Source of the DNA: Chloroflexota bacterium
GTDB lineage: Bacteria > Chloroflexota > Anaerolineae > UBA1429
Length of the DNA: 9,256 nt
Direction: 5' to 3'
NCBI GenBank assembly: GCA_014360745.1
Contig: JACIWY010000120.1
Location: forward strand, 1-9,256
Shown: piece by piece, positions 1 to 6,758 of the stretch
Position numbering within the stretch: the stretch's first letter is position 1
How the letters are laid out: the number at the start of each line of letters is the position of its first letter
Made by a program: the position numbers and the translations under genes
The notes under the pieces: model-generated
Database searches by the model: none
What the model was told of the DNA's origin: nothing
Seen by the model: the letters and a program-made list of their open reading frames with translations, nothing else

Positions 1-470
1 ATCCACATCTTTTCGCCGTTGAGAATATAGCGGTTCCCATCGCGTCGGGCCGTGGTCTGGATGCCGGCCACATCGCTACCCGCGTTAGGCTCGGTGAGGC
101 CGTAGGTGGCGATGCGCTCGCCCAGTGCCTGGGGCACCAGATACTTTTGCTTTTGCTCTTCATTGGCCCATTGTAGCAGGGTCAAACTGTTCAGCCCAAT
201 ATGCACCGAAAGGATCACCCGCGCCGATGTATCCACTCGCTCCAGCTCTTCGCTGGCGATGCCCAGCGAGATATAATCCATCCCCGCCCCGCCGTACTTG
301 ACCGGCAGGCAGATGCCCAACAGGCCCTGCTCGGCCATCTTGGGCAGGAGCGATTTGTCAAAAGTCTGGTTGCGGTCATGTTCCTTGATAGTCGGCGCGA
401 TCTCTTTGGCGGCGAAATCGCGCACCATCTTGCGCACCATTTCGTGTTCTTCGGTATAGCGCAGATCCAT
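1..470 (-). CDS. Acyl-CoA dehydrogenase, N-terminal part (partial, cut by window edge)
   Basis: Flavin-dependent enzyme that introduces a trans-2,3 double bond into an acyl-CoA thioester and passes electrons to an electron-transfer flavoprotein; cytosolic, in fatty-acid or branched-chain amino-acid degradation. Only the first 156 codons are present. The protein begins MDLRYTEEHEMVRKMVRDF, the usual helical N-terminal domain, and contains LGICLPVKYGGAGMD (about residues 51-65). The FAD/substrate signature YGLTEPNAGSDV lies at 123-134 and is followed by NGEKMW (151-156), typical of the middle beta domain. The catalytic glutamate of this family lies near the C-terminus and is outside the window, so chain-length specificity cannot be judged. 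The ATG at 470 is chosen because a GGGAGG ribosome site (479-484) lies 8 nt upstream and the homology begins there. A promoter candidate lies about 75 bp further upstream. Family assignment is firm; the exact substrate is not. Confidence 0.93.
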   Translation of the reverse strand, partial: MDLRYTEEHEMVRKMVRDFAAKEIAPTIKEHDRNQTFDKSLLPKMAEQGLLGICLPVKYGGAGMDYISLGIASEELERVDTSARVILSVHIGLNSLTLLQWANEEQKQKYLVPQALGERIATYGLTEPNAGSDVAGIQTTARRDGNRYILNGEKMW

Positions 471-525
471 TCGCAGAACCTCCCAGGGGTGACATAAAGA
501 CGGTCTCGATCAAAACCACACGAAC

Positions 526-540
526 GGGCCTCGTAGGCCC
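526..540 (-). promoter_or_regulatory. Hairpin in the presumed leader of the acyl-CoA dehydrogenase gene
   Basis: A perfect 6-bp G+C-rich inverted repeat (GGGCCT, 3-nt spacer, AGGCCC) lies between the promoter candidate (-10 at 550-555) and the start codon at 470, so it should be in the 5' untranslated RNA. On the minus strand it is not followed by a run of T, which argues against a simple terminator. It could be an operator, an mRNA stabiliser or chance. Confidence 0.35.
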
Positions 541-549
541 AACGAGGGG

Positions 550-577
550 AGTATACCATAGGTGACGTATGGCACAA
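550..577 (-). promoter_or_regulatory. Putative sigma70-type promoter of the acyl-CoA dehydrogenase gene
   Basis: Read on the minus strand: -35-like TTGTGC (572-577), a 16-bp spacer, then -10 TATACT (550-555) preceded by TGG, an extended -10. The -35 box matches consensus at only three positions; the TG extension would compensate. Transcription would start near 543, giving a leader of about 70 nt that contains the 526-540 hairpin. Confidence 0.5.
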
Positions 578-657
578 AGCATTTTCTCGCTATCCATTTG
601 TTGACCTCTTTTCAACCACGCTATCCGATATCGTCGGCCGTCATAACTTTGGGGCAC

Positions 658-686
658 TTGCGCTTCCTCTTGAAATTCTTTAGGAT
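658..686 (+). promoter_or_regulatory. Weak promoter candidate for the cysteine protease gene
   Basis: TTGCGC (658-663), a 17-bp spacer and TAGGAT (681-686) are the best-placed sigma70-like pair upstream of the GTG start at 736. The match is poor in both boxes. An alternative TTGACC at 601-606 has a better -35 but only TCCGAT at the right distance. Either, or an unrecognised promoter, could drive the gene. Confidence 0.22.
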
Positions 687-722
687 GCGCTGAGTGCAGC
701 GCCGTCAGGTTCGCATCAGGGT

Positions 723-729
723 AGGAAGG
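723..729 (+). promoter_or_regulatory. Ribosome binding site deciding the GTG start of the protease
   Basis: AGGAAGG lies 6 nt before GTG 736. The longer in-frame GTG at 694 would add 14 mostly basic residues ahead of the signal peptide and has only a weak AGGA (683-686) upstream. GTG 733 is also in frame but would be only 3 nt from this site. Confidence 0.6.
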
Positions 730-735
730 TGCGTG

Positions 736-2979
736 GTGCAGAAGACATCTAGAATCTGGGGGAGTGTTTTGGTCTTGTTGGCCTTTGGGACATTGGCCTT
801 GATTGTGCCTATATCCATACGAGCGCAGGGCAATGTCCTCATCTTGATCCGTCAGGCAATTTGGGAGCAAGGGTTGCATTGGAGGGCCAAGGATTATGGC
901 CGGACGTTTCCCCTAGGAGCTTTGCCCGAGCATCGCGGGCACCCGTCTGTGAGCGACGGGGCTTTGCTGAGCGCCAAGCAGGTCTCTTTGCCCTCTTCCG
1001 TCGACTGGCGTGAGGGAGGCTGGGTCTCGCCGATCAAAGATCAGGGGAACTGCGGCTCTTGTTATGCTTTTGCGGCGGTGGGCGCGCTCGAGTCGCTGCT
1101 CGCCATCGATGCCAACACGCCGTGGTCTTGGCTCGATCTTTCCGAGGCCATCGTCGCCTTTTGTTCCTACCAACCTAGGGCGGGAGGATGTTCCGGCGGG
1201 TACATGAGCTACACCGCCGCGCATATGCTCAACGAGGGCACCTATCTAGAGGAATGCTTCCGCTATCAAGATCATGATATGGGTTGTCAGGCTTGTGCAA
1301 ATTGGCAAGATAACGCCTACAAGATCGTTGCTTATCAGCGCGTAGACCAATCTGTCACGGCGCTGAAGGCTGCGCTGCAATATGGGCCGCTGCAGACCGC
1401 TTTCGATGTTTATGGAGATTTCTTCAGCTACGAAGATGGGGTGTACGAAAAGGCGTGGGGCTCATTCGAGGGGGGACATGCTGTGCTTCTGGTCGGCTAT
1501 CAAGATACGCCGGGCCAGTACGGGGGTGGTTATTTCATCGTCAAGAACAGTTGGGGGCCGGGCTGGGGCGAGGACGGCTACTTTCGCATTGGCTACAGCC
1601 AGGTTACGAACGAGGTTGACTTTGGTGCCGATTCCTATCTCTATTTTCTTGACGATCTTGCCGATAGCTTTGAGCCGGATGATGCATGGTATCAGGCTCC
1701 AACGGCTACGTATGGGGTTTGGCAAGAGCACAGCTTTTTCCCCGCCGGAGATAGCGATTGGGTACATTTTCACCTTAACAACCCTCTATGGGTGCGGCTA
1801 GAGACCGATGGCGGGTTGGGCGGAGACACGGTATTCGATCTGTACGACGGCAGCATCAATTGGCTGGCCGGGGATGACGACAGCGGGCCCGACTATTTCT
1901 CTTTGCTCGAGCGGTATTTGCCTGCCGGCGATTACTATGTGCGTATTTATCCTTATTGGAGCAGCGACATCCTGGCTAGTTATCGTTTTCGCGTGAGCCG
2001 GATTCAAGCGGAGGGCCTTTTTGGTCAGGCCGAGACCTGGTCGACGCTTCCTGCTTTTAACAAACCGAATCAGAACGAGTTCTTGCGCGTGTCTGCCGAT
2101 GTGAACGGCGATGACAAAGCCGATATCGTCCTCTTTCATCCCACCATTGGTATTAAGGTAGCTCTCTCGGATGGCAGCCAATTCGTGCTCGACGGTTGGT
2201 GGAGCAAGAGCCCTGCCTTTCAGCGGGCAAGCCAGGATCAATATCCACGCTTTTTGGCCGATGTGAACGGCGATGGCATGGCCGACGCTGTGCTGTTCCA
2301 TCCCACCAGGGGGATCAAGGTGATGCTTTCCGAAGGGAATCGCTTTGGCTCGCCCACTTGGTGGAGCCAGGTCCCTGCATTTCGACAGGCAAGCCAGGAC
2401 AAGTACCCACGCTTTTTGGCCGACGTGAACGGCGACGGCATGGCCGATGCCGTGCTGTTTCACCCCACCAAGGGGATCAAGGTGATGCTCTCCAAAGGGA
2501 ATCGGTTTGGTTCGCCCACCTGGTGGAGCCAGGCGCCCGCTTTTCAGCAGGAGAGCCAGGACGAATACCCGCGCCTATTGGCCGATGTGAACGGCGATGG
2601 CATGGCCGACGCCGTGCTGTTTCACCCGACGCTAGGCGTCAAGGTGGCCCTTTCGATGGGCAGTGGCTTTGGAACGCCCGAGTGGTGGCACGATGGTTTC
2701 CAAGCCCCCAGTTTTGACCGCTATCCCCGTGCGCTGACCGATGTGAACGGCGACGGTATGGCCGACGCATTGCTCTTTGATCCCAATGACGGCGTGCGCG
2801 TGGCCTTGTCCGATGGGCATCAATTTGGCTCCCTGCGCTTGGAGAAACCGGGCTTTATCGGGCAAAGCCAGAACACCTACCCGCGAAGCGCGGTGGATTG
2901 CAGTGGCGATGGGCGCGCGGATCTGCTCATGTTCACGCCGGCCGAGCATGTCCAGGTGGCTCGGGCCGTCGTGCCGTAG
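736..2979 (+). CDS. Secreted papain-like (C1A) cysteine protease with PPC domain and C-terminal propeller-type repeats
   Basis: Predicted exported endopeptidase of 747 residues. Residues 1-30 form a signal peptide: basic QKTSR, a hydrophobic core, and a likely cut near IRA-QG. A short 56-residue linker replaces the long inhibitory propeptide of classical papains. The peptidase domain spans about 87-303: oxyanion-hole Gln103 and nucleophile Cys109 in DQGNCGSCYAFA, the GCSGG motif (Cys152), catalytic His248 in GGHAVLLVGY, and Asn271 in KNSWGPGWGEDGYF. All catalytic residues are intact. A PPC (bacterial pre-peptidase C-terminal) domain follows at about 310-420, opening with DSFEPDD. Residues 429-747 are about 54-residue repeats with DVNGDGMAD, resembling VCBS/FG-GAP repeats and probably binding calcium. 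GTG 736 is preferred over the longer GTG at 694 because AGGAAGG (723-729) lies 6 nt upstream and the signal peptide then starts correctly. It stands alone, flanked by opposing genes. The extracellular target is unknown. Confidence 0.93.
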   Translation: MQKTSRIWGSVLVLLAFGTLALIVPISIRAQGNVLILIRQAIWEQGLHWRAKDYGRTFPLGALPEHRGHPSVSDGALLSAKQVSLPSSVDWREGGWVSPIKDQGNCGSCYAFAAVGALESLLAIDANTPWSWLDLSEAIVAFCSYQPRAGGCSGGYMSYTAAHMLNEGTYLEECFRYQDHDMGCQACANWQDNAYKIVAYQRVDQSVTALKAALQYGPLQTAFDVYGDFFSYEDGVYEKAWGSFEGGHAVLLVGYQDTPGQYGGGYFIVKNSWGPGWGEDGYFRIGYSQVTNEVDFGADSYLYFLDDLADSFEPDDAWYQAPTATYGVWQEHSFFPAGDSDWVHFHLNNPLWVRLETDGGLGGDTVFDLYDGSINWLAGDDDSGPDYFSLLERYLPAGDYYVRIYPYWSSDILASYRFRVSRIQAEGLFGQAETWSTLPAFNKPNQNEFLRVSADVNGDDKADIVLFHPTIGIKVALSDGSQFVLDGWWSKSPAFQRASQDQYPRFLADVNGDGMADAVLFHPTRGIKVMLSEGNRFGSPTWWSQVPAFRQASQDKYPRFLADVNGDGMADAVLFHPTKGIKVMLSKGNRFGSPTWWSQAPAFQQESQDEYPRLLADVNGDGMADAVLFHPTLGVKVALSMGSGFGTPEWWHDGFQAPSFDRYPRALTDVNGDGMADALLFDPNDGVRVALSDGHQFGSLRLEKPGFIGQSQNTYPRSAVDCSGDGRADLLMFTPAEHVQVARAVVP
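2020..2976 (+). repeat. Coding tandem repeat array (54-codon unit) in the protease C-terminus
   Basis: A half unit at 2020-2079 is followed by units starting at 2080, 2242, 2404, 2566, 2722 and 2878. Unit lengths are 54, 54, 54, 52, 52 and 33 codons. The conserved protein pattern is YPR-(3)-DVNGDGMAD-(4)-FHPT-(1)-G-(1)-KV-(1)-LS, then an FG..WWS..PAF tail. The units at 2242 and 2404 differ at 23 of 162 bases by hand count (about 86% identity), mostly in third codon positions, so they are the most recent duplicates. The first (DVNGDDKAD) and last (DCSGDGRAD) units are the most diverged. Confidence 0.92.
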
Positions 2980-3002
2980 GGCGGATGCGCAAACAAGCGG
3001 GC

Positions 3003-3032
3003 GGGGAGAGAGTGCAGTGGTTGTCTCTCCCC
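3003..3032. terminator. Stem-loop between convergent genes, likely bidirectional terminator
   Basis: GGGGAGAGA (3003-3011) pairs perfectly with TCTCTCCCC (3024-3032) around a 12-nt loop. It sits 23 nt after the protease stop and 31 nt after the Sat-CysC stop on the other strand. There is no long T tract on either side; the minus-strand flank contains TTGTTTG, the plus-strand flank little. The position between converging genes supports termination; the missing U run weakens it. Confidence 0.5.
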
Positions 3033-3063
3033 ACCTTGTGCGTGCAGAATGATGTATCCGGCC

Positions 3064-4788
3064 TTACTCTTGGTCTGGTGTTGCGTTAAAGATGAACCCT
3101 TGTTCGATCAAATAATTAAGGATCAATCTCGCGTTGTGCTCTGGATCGTTCGTCACCGTGTCCAGTATGATTTCAGGGGCAAGGGGCGGCTCGTACGGGT
3201 CGTCGATACCGGTAAACCCTTTGATCTCTCCTCGCCGTGCCTTGGCATAGAGGCCCTTGATGTCGCGTTGTTCGCACACTTCGATGGGTGTGTCTACGAA
3301 CACCTCCACAAAGCGATCGGCGCCGACCATGTTGCGCACGGCGTCTCGCGTGGCCCGGTAGGGGCTTACGGCGGCACATACGCACACGCCACCGTGGCGG
3401 ACGATCTCCGAAGCCACAAAGCCGATGCGCAGGATGTTGGTATCGCGGTCTTCTTTGCTAAAGCCCAGCCCCTTGGAGAGATGGGTGCGTACCACGTCGC
3501 CATCTAGGACGGTGACCTGCCGCCCATGCTCCTCTAATAGCACGGTCAGCACTTCGGCCGTGGTGGATTTGCCCGCGCCGCTCAGGCCGGTGAACCAAAT
3601 ACATACGCCCTGGCGGTGACGCGGTGGGTAGGCCTCGGCCAGGATCTCGGCCACCTCACGCCGGGTGAACCACTCGGGTAAAAGGTGCCCTCGGTTGAGA
3701 TATTCGTCGCGCACCTGGGTGCCCGAGATAGAGGCGATTCGCACCCCTTCCCTGACGCGATCTACCTGCTCATAGCGATCCTCATCCGGCAGGTACACCA
3801 ACATCCGGAAGGGCACGACCTTTACCCCTAGCTCCTCGCTATGTTTTTGCACCAACTCTTGGGCGTCATACGGGCCGTAGAAAGGTTTGCCTGTTGAATC
3901 GTTGCCCGGCCCGGCGTGGTCTCGGCCCACGATCAAGTGATTGGCGCCATAATTGCGACGGATCAGCGCGTGCCACACCGCTTCGCGCGGCCCTCCCATG
4001 CGCATGGCCAAGGGAAGCAGCGAGAGCAGGACGCGATCTTTATCATAATAGCGCTCGGCTAGGGAGCGATAGGTGCGCACTCGGGTAAAGTGATCGACAT
4101 CGCCCGGCTTGGTCATGCCCACTACGGGGTGCAATAACAAGGCCCCATCCACTTCTTCAATGGCCCGCTTGGTCAGCTCCTCGTGCACGCGGTGCATAGG
4201 GTTGCGCGTCTGAAAGGCTACCACATTGGCATAGCCCATTTTTTCCAATCGCGCCCTGCATTGGGCCGGCGTGAGCCGAAGGTCGCGAAAGTCGTAATGT
4301 CGGGGCACTTCGATGACGCGCAGCGGACCCGACAGGTTCACACTGCCCCATTGCGACATTTCGGCGACGAGGGGATGCATGGTGTCTCTGGTGCCGAATA
4401 CCTTGTCGCTGACCTCGTCTCGATCCCATTCGTACATCTCTTCGATGGTCAGGATGGCCAAAAGGTCGTTCTTGGCGTCGCGCAGGGCCACATCGTCGCC
4501 TATGTCGAACGTTCCGTTGGGGTTCACGGGCAGAGTGACGGGAATGGGGAAAAGGTATCCGCTCGTCAGGCGCATTTCGTCCAGCACCCGCTGGTGATCT
4601 GCCTGGCCCATGAAACGATCCAATGGCGAAAAGGCGCCCACGGCCAACAGCTCGAGGTCACAGCGCGCCCGCTCGGAGAGCTGAATGGAGGGCAAATGCG
4701 TGGCATATTCGCGCCATTCCGCTACCTCATCAGGTGGCACGCGCAAATCGACCAACTTGCCGCCGTACGGGGAGATCAGCACTGTCAT
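3064..4788 (-). CDS. sat-cysC: Bifunctional sulfate adenylyltransferase / adenylylsulfate kinase
   Basis: Cytosolic enzyme of 574 residues for sulfate activation: ATP plus sulfate gives APS and pyrophosphate, then a second ATP phosphorylates APS to PAPS. Residues 1 to about 385 are ATP sulfurylase, with the ATP-binding QTRNPMHRVH (193-202), GRDHAG (288-293) and ISGTQVR (354-360). Residues from about 392 are APS kinase: Walker A GLSGAGKST (401-409), LDGDVVRTHL (428-437), FSKEDRDTN (443-451) and the APS-binding stretch KGLYAKARRGEIKGFTG (511-527). Both active sites look intact, unlike fungal ATP sulfurylases, whose kinase-like domain is a degenerate regulator. Length fits known Sat-CysC fusions such as the Aquifex type. 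The ATG has AGGAAGG 7 nt upstream. It is the last gene of a three-gene minus-strand operon, 35 nt after the CysQ-like gene. No PAPS reductase or sulfotransferase is in the window, so assimilation and sulfation cannot be told apart here. Confidence 0.96.
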   Translation of the reverse strand: MTVLISPYGGKLVDLRVPPDEVAEWREYATHLPSIQLSERARCDLELLAVGAFSPLDRFMGQADHQRVLDEMRLTSGYLFPIPVTLPVNPNGTFDIGDDVALRDAKNDLLAILTIEEMYEWDRDEVSDKVFGTRDTMHPLVAEMSQWGSVNLSGPLRVIEVPRHYDFRDLRLTPAQCRARLEKMGYANVVAFQTRNPMHRVHEELTKRAIEEVDGALLLHPVVGMTKPGDVDHFTRVRTYRSLAERYYDKDRVLLSLLPLAMRMGGPREAVWHALIRRNYGANHLIVGRDHAGPGNDSTGKPFYGPYDAQELVQKHSEELGVKVVPFRMLVYLPDEDRYEQVDRVREGVRIASISGTQVRDEYLNRGHLLPEWFTRREVAEILAEAYPPRHRQGVCIWFTGLSGAGKSTTAEVLTVLLEEHGRQVTVLDGDVVRTHLSKGLGFSKEDRDTNILRIGFVASEIVRHGGVCVCAAVSPYRATRDAVRNMVGADRFVEVFVDTPIEVCEQRDIKGLYAKARRGEIKGFTGIDDPYEPPLAPEIILDTVTNDPEHNARLILNYLIEQGFIFNATPDQE

Positions 4789-4823
4789 AGATCAACCTTC
4801 CTCTTGAGTTTTGTCGGAATCCA

Positions 4824-5666
4824 TCAGGAGCGTAATGCAGATACGAGCTCCTGCGCGTAGGCCGGCAACAGAGAAGAGACGATGAGCGGCGTGCGGGGCA
4901 TCTCTAGCTCATAGGTCACCGGTTCGCCGCGCTCGTCGAGCACTGCGCCCCCTAGCTCTTCGATAAAGACGCTGGAGATGGCGGTGTCATGGCCATGAAA
5001 ATGGCGCATCACCATGGCCCCTAGTTTGGCCTCGGCCACCCGCGTCAGTTCGTACGCTGCGGAGGCGCTCTCAGGAGGTACCAACTCGAAACTGAGCTTG
5101 GTGAACATTGGGTAATCCGAGGGTTGTAGGCGTTTCACATCCTCGACCGTTCGAGGGGGAGTTTGGCCCGGCTGCAAACGGCGCATAGGGCGAAGCGTGG
5201 CCCAAAAACCCGTGGATACGAACGCGCCCACTCCGCGCACGGCGAGGTACAGACGGGACAACTCGGGGAAATAGATCATGCCGCAAGCCATGCGACCGGT
5301 TTGTTGATCCAGAACGCCCAGCATATGCGCATAGGTGTTCTTGCCGTCGAGATAATCACCAGTGCCATCTACCGGATCCAAGATGAGGGCATAACGCTCT
5401 CCTTGATGACCGAACAGGGCCAGAATTGCAGCCGGCAGATCGGCCAGCTCTTCGCTTTGCACAGCCAGCCAAGGGGCCATTTCGGCGGCCCGCAACAACA
5501 AGATCTCTTGACATAATCGATCCACCACACTCACCGAGGTGCTCATCTGATGGATCGAATCCGGCTCTTTTTCCTCTCGCTCTATCTTGCCCTTGAGCGC
5601 GCGAGCCACTTGGCCGCACTGGTAAAGCGCGCAGCGCATGTCCAAACAAAAACGTAGTAGGTCCAA
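4824..5666 (-). CDS. Inositol-monophosphatase-family phosphatase, probable CysQ-like PAP phosphatase
   Basis: Metal-dependent phosphomonoesterase of 280 residues. Family motifs appear in order: TSVSVVDRLCQE (about 43-54, the T..D substrate and metal region), SEE (71-73), LDPVDGTGDYLDG (96-108, metal-binding Asp97 and Asp100), and GHDTAISSVFIEELGG (225-240, with Asp227 as the third metal-binding aspartate). The superfamily also contains inositol-1-phosphatase, fructose-1,6-bisphosphatase and 3'(2'),5'-bisphosphate nucleotidase (CysQ). Placement 35 nt before sat-cysC points to PAP removal after PAPS use, but residues alone do not settle the substrate. The His in GHD replaces the Trp of the common W-D motif. 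The start is TTG 5666, backed by a strong AGGAGGGG; an ATG nine codons downstream would cut into the first helix. It lies 31 nt after the HD-domain gene and is surely co-transcribed with it. Confidence 0.85.
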   Translation of the reverse strand: MDLLRFCLDMRCALYQCGQVARALKGKIEREEKEPDSIHQMSTSVSVVDRLCQEILLLRAAEMAPWLAVQSEELADLPAAILALFGHQGERYALILDPVDGTGDYLDGKNTYAHMLGVLDQQTGRMACGMIYFPELSRLYLAVRGVGAFVSTGFWATLRPMRRLQPGQTPPRTVEDVKRLQPSDYPMFTKLSFELVPPESASAAYELTRVAEAKLGAMVMRHFHGHDTAISSVFIEELGGAVLDERGEPVTYELEMPRTPLIVSSLLPAYAQELVSALRS

Positions 5667-5670
5667 ACCA

Positions 5671-5678
5671 CCCCTCCT
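5671..5678 (-). promoter_or_regulatory. Ribosome binding site supporting a TTG start
   Basis: On the minus strand AGGAGGGG ends 4 nt before TTG 5666; the GGAGG core is 6 nt from it. This is the strongest Shine-Dalgarno match in the operon and is the reason the rare TTG is chosen as the start of the CysQ-like phosphatase. Strong site plus weak start codon may set the expression level of this middle gene. Confidence 0.7.
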
Positions 5679-5697
5679 GGGGAAAGAGTAAGGATAG

Positions 5698-6675
5698 CTA
5701 TTGATGTCCTGCCATTTCGGCTTCGATCTGAGAGATCAATTCTCGGGCTACCTCCGAACGAAGAACCAAACCATCGCTCGCCAGGGCGGCCGTCTCCGCG
5801 GCGATGCTGGGATCGTCGCGATGGAGCATATAATGCCACACAACCGCCAATCGTCCATCCGCCCGTGCGGGGTTAAAGGAGGGCAACTCCTCGGCCAGAT
5901 CCTCAAAGACCCTCTCCAGCCTGAGCAGGCGCTCGTGAGCCATCTGACGCGCCGTCGCGGTCAACAATCGTGGGACAAAGTCTTGGCGCTTGCCTTGCAC
6001 CCAACGGGGAAGGTTGACGCGAATATATTCATCCAGAAAGCTTTGGGGATCATGTTGCAGGCGCCATTCGAGCGGAGGCGTGTCCGGCGCCTTGCGCCGA
6101 TCATGGAAGTGAAGGTTGATATAAATGTTGCGTACAAAAGCGGGCAGCCCGATGTTGGCATCGATGGTGTCTGCGTCATAGAGGCACCTGGCCTCCAGGC
6201 TGGCGCTGTCATCGGGGCGCAGATGCTGGCGGATAGCCTCTCCCACCTTTTCGACCAGTGGCGTGGGGCAATCGCATTCTTTGAGCAAGGCTTGCGCGAT
6301 CAGGGCGCCGGATTCGTTATGCAAGCGCCCAGCCAAGCCTAAACGGTCGTAAAGATCGGTCACATGGTTTGTGCGGTTGGGTCTGCGGACTTGGTTCTGC
6401 CAATACCCTTGTGCATCGACAACGCGCTTTCCTTCAGAGTCGGTCAGATACTCGCCATCGTATGGTTTGGTGAGGTCGTGCAGGAGGGCAGCCAACTCCA
6501 CCACCTGACGGTCTGCTCCTTCGCGAGCAGCCAAGGTGAGAGCCAGCCCTCGCACTCGCTGCACATGATCGTAGGTATAGGCTCGCCAGTTAAAGGTTAC
6601 CCAGCCGGCGTCCCATAACGCATATGTCTCTTGGAGTAGATCGTCAAGATAAGCCAACAACGCCTTGTATTCCAT
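5698..6675 (-). CDS. HD-domain metal-dependent phosphohydrolase of unknown substrate
   Basis: Protein of 325 residues whose N-terminal two-thirds is an HD-superfamily phosphohydrolase. Visible metal ligands are His37 (YDHVQRVRGLAL), His66-Asp67 (ELAALLHDLTKP) and probably Asp167 or Asp169 (LYDADTIDANIG). His119 (LHNESG) and His151 (RQHLRP) are further candidates that would allow a two-metal centre. The layout recalls the small YedJ/YpgQ-type HD proteins, some of which cleave nucleotides, but this one has a roughly 115-residue helical C-terminal extension I do not recognise. No signal peptide or membrane segment is seen. ATG 6675 is chosen: it has GAGG close upstream, and the longer alternatives at 6699 and TTG 6723 lack a ribosome site, with 6723 falling at the predicted transcription start. 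As first gene of the operon with a CysQ-like phosphatase and Sat-CysC, it may act on a nucleotide linked to sulfate activation; that is inference. Confidence 0.82.
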   Translation of the reverse strand: MEYKALLAYLDDLLQETYALWDAGWVTFNWRAYTYDHVQRVRGLALTLAAREGADRQVVELAALLHDLTKPYDGEYLTDSEGKRVVDAQGYWQNQVRRPNRTNHVTDLYDRLGLAGRLHNESGALIAQALLKECDCPTPLVEKVGEAIRQHLRPDDSASLEARCLYDADTIDANIGLPAFVRNIYINLHFHDRRKAPDTPPLEWRLQHDPQSFLDEYIRVNLPRWVQGKRQDFVPRLLTATARQMAHERLLRLERVFEDLAEELPSFNPARADGRLAVVWHYMLHRDDPSIAAETAALASDGLVLRSEVARELISQIEAEMAGHQ

Positions 6676-6729
6676 TGACCTCGACCTGTCGGACAGCATG
6701 GAAGAAGTAGGATCGTAGCACAAAGCAGG

Positions 6730-6758
6730 ATTCTATCACATACCTATGGACAGGTCAA
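6730..6758 (-). promoter_or_regulatory. Promoter of the HD phosphohydrolase / CysQ-like / Sat-CysC operon
   Basis: On the minus strand: -35 TTGACC (6753-6758, five of six), a 17-bp spacer, and -10 TAGAAT (6730-6735, five of six) preceded by TGA, an extended -10. Transcription should begin near 6723, giving a leader of nearly 50 nt before ATG 6675. This is among the best sigma70 matches in the window. Confidence 0.7.

Noticed and set aside
376..879. Minus-strand open frame of 167 codons spanning the intergenic region and the starts of two genes
   Set aside because: It overlaps the acyl-CoA dehydrogenase N-terminus and the protease signal peptide in other frames, has no recognisable motif, and its composition is that of an out-of-frame shadow.
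1798..2463. Minus-strand open frame of 221 codons with internal repeats
   Set aside because: Its repeats are the antisense reading of the protease repeat array. The plus-strand frame has the catalytic domain, signal peptide and family motifs.
2196..2717. Plus-strand open frame of 173 codons with Arg-rich repeats
   Set aside because: A +1/+2 frame reading of the same tandem repeat DNA; its repetition is inherited from the real coding frame.
2020..2976. Tandem repeats as a CRISPR or satellite-type element
   Set aside because: The period is a whole number of codons, the frame is open throughout, and changes fall mainly in third codon positions, so the repetition is at the protein level.
4183..4860. 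Plus-strand open frame of 225 codons opposite Sat-CysC
   Set aside because: Antisense shadow of a gene with full ATP sulfurylase motifs; no ribosome site or domain of its own.
5701..6342. Plus-strand open frame of 213 codons opposite the HD-domain gene
   Set aside because: The opposite strand has conserved HD metal-binding motifs, an operon context and a promoter; this frame shows none of these.
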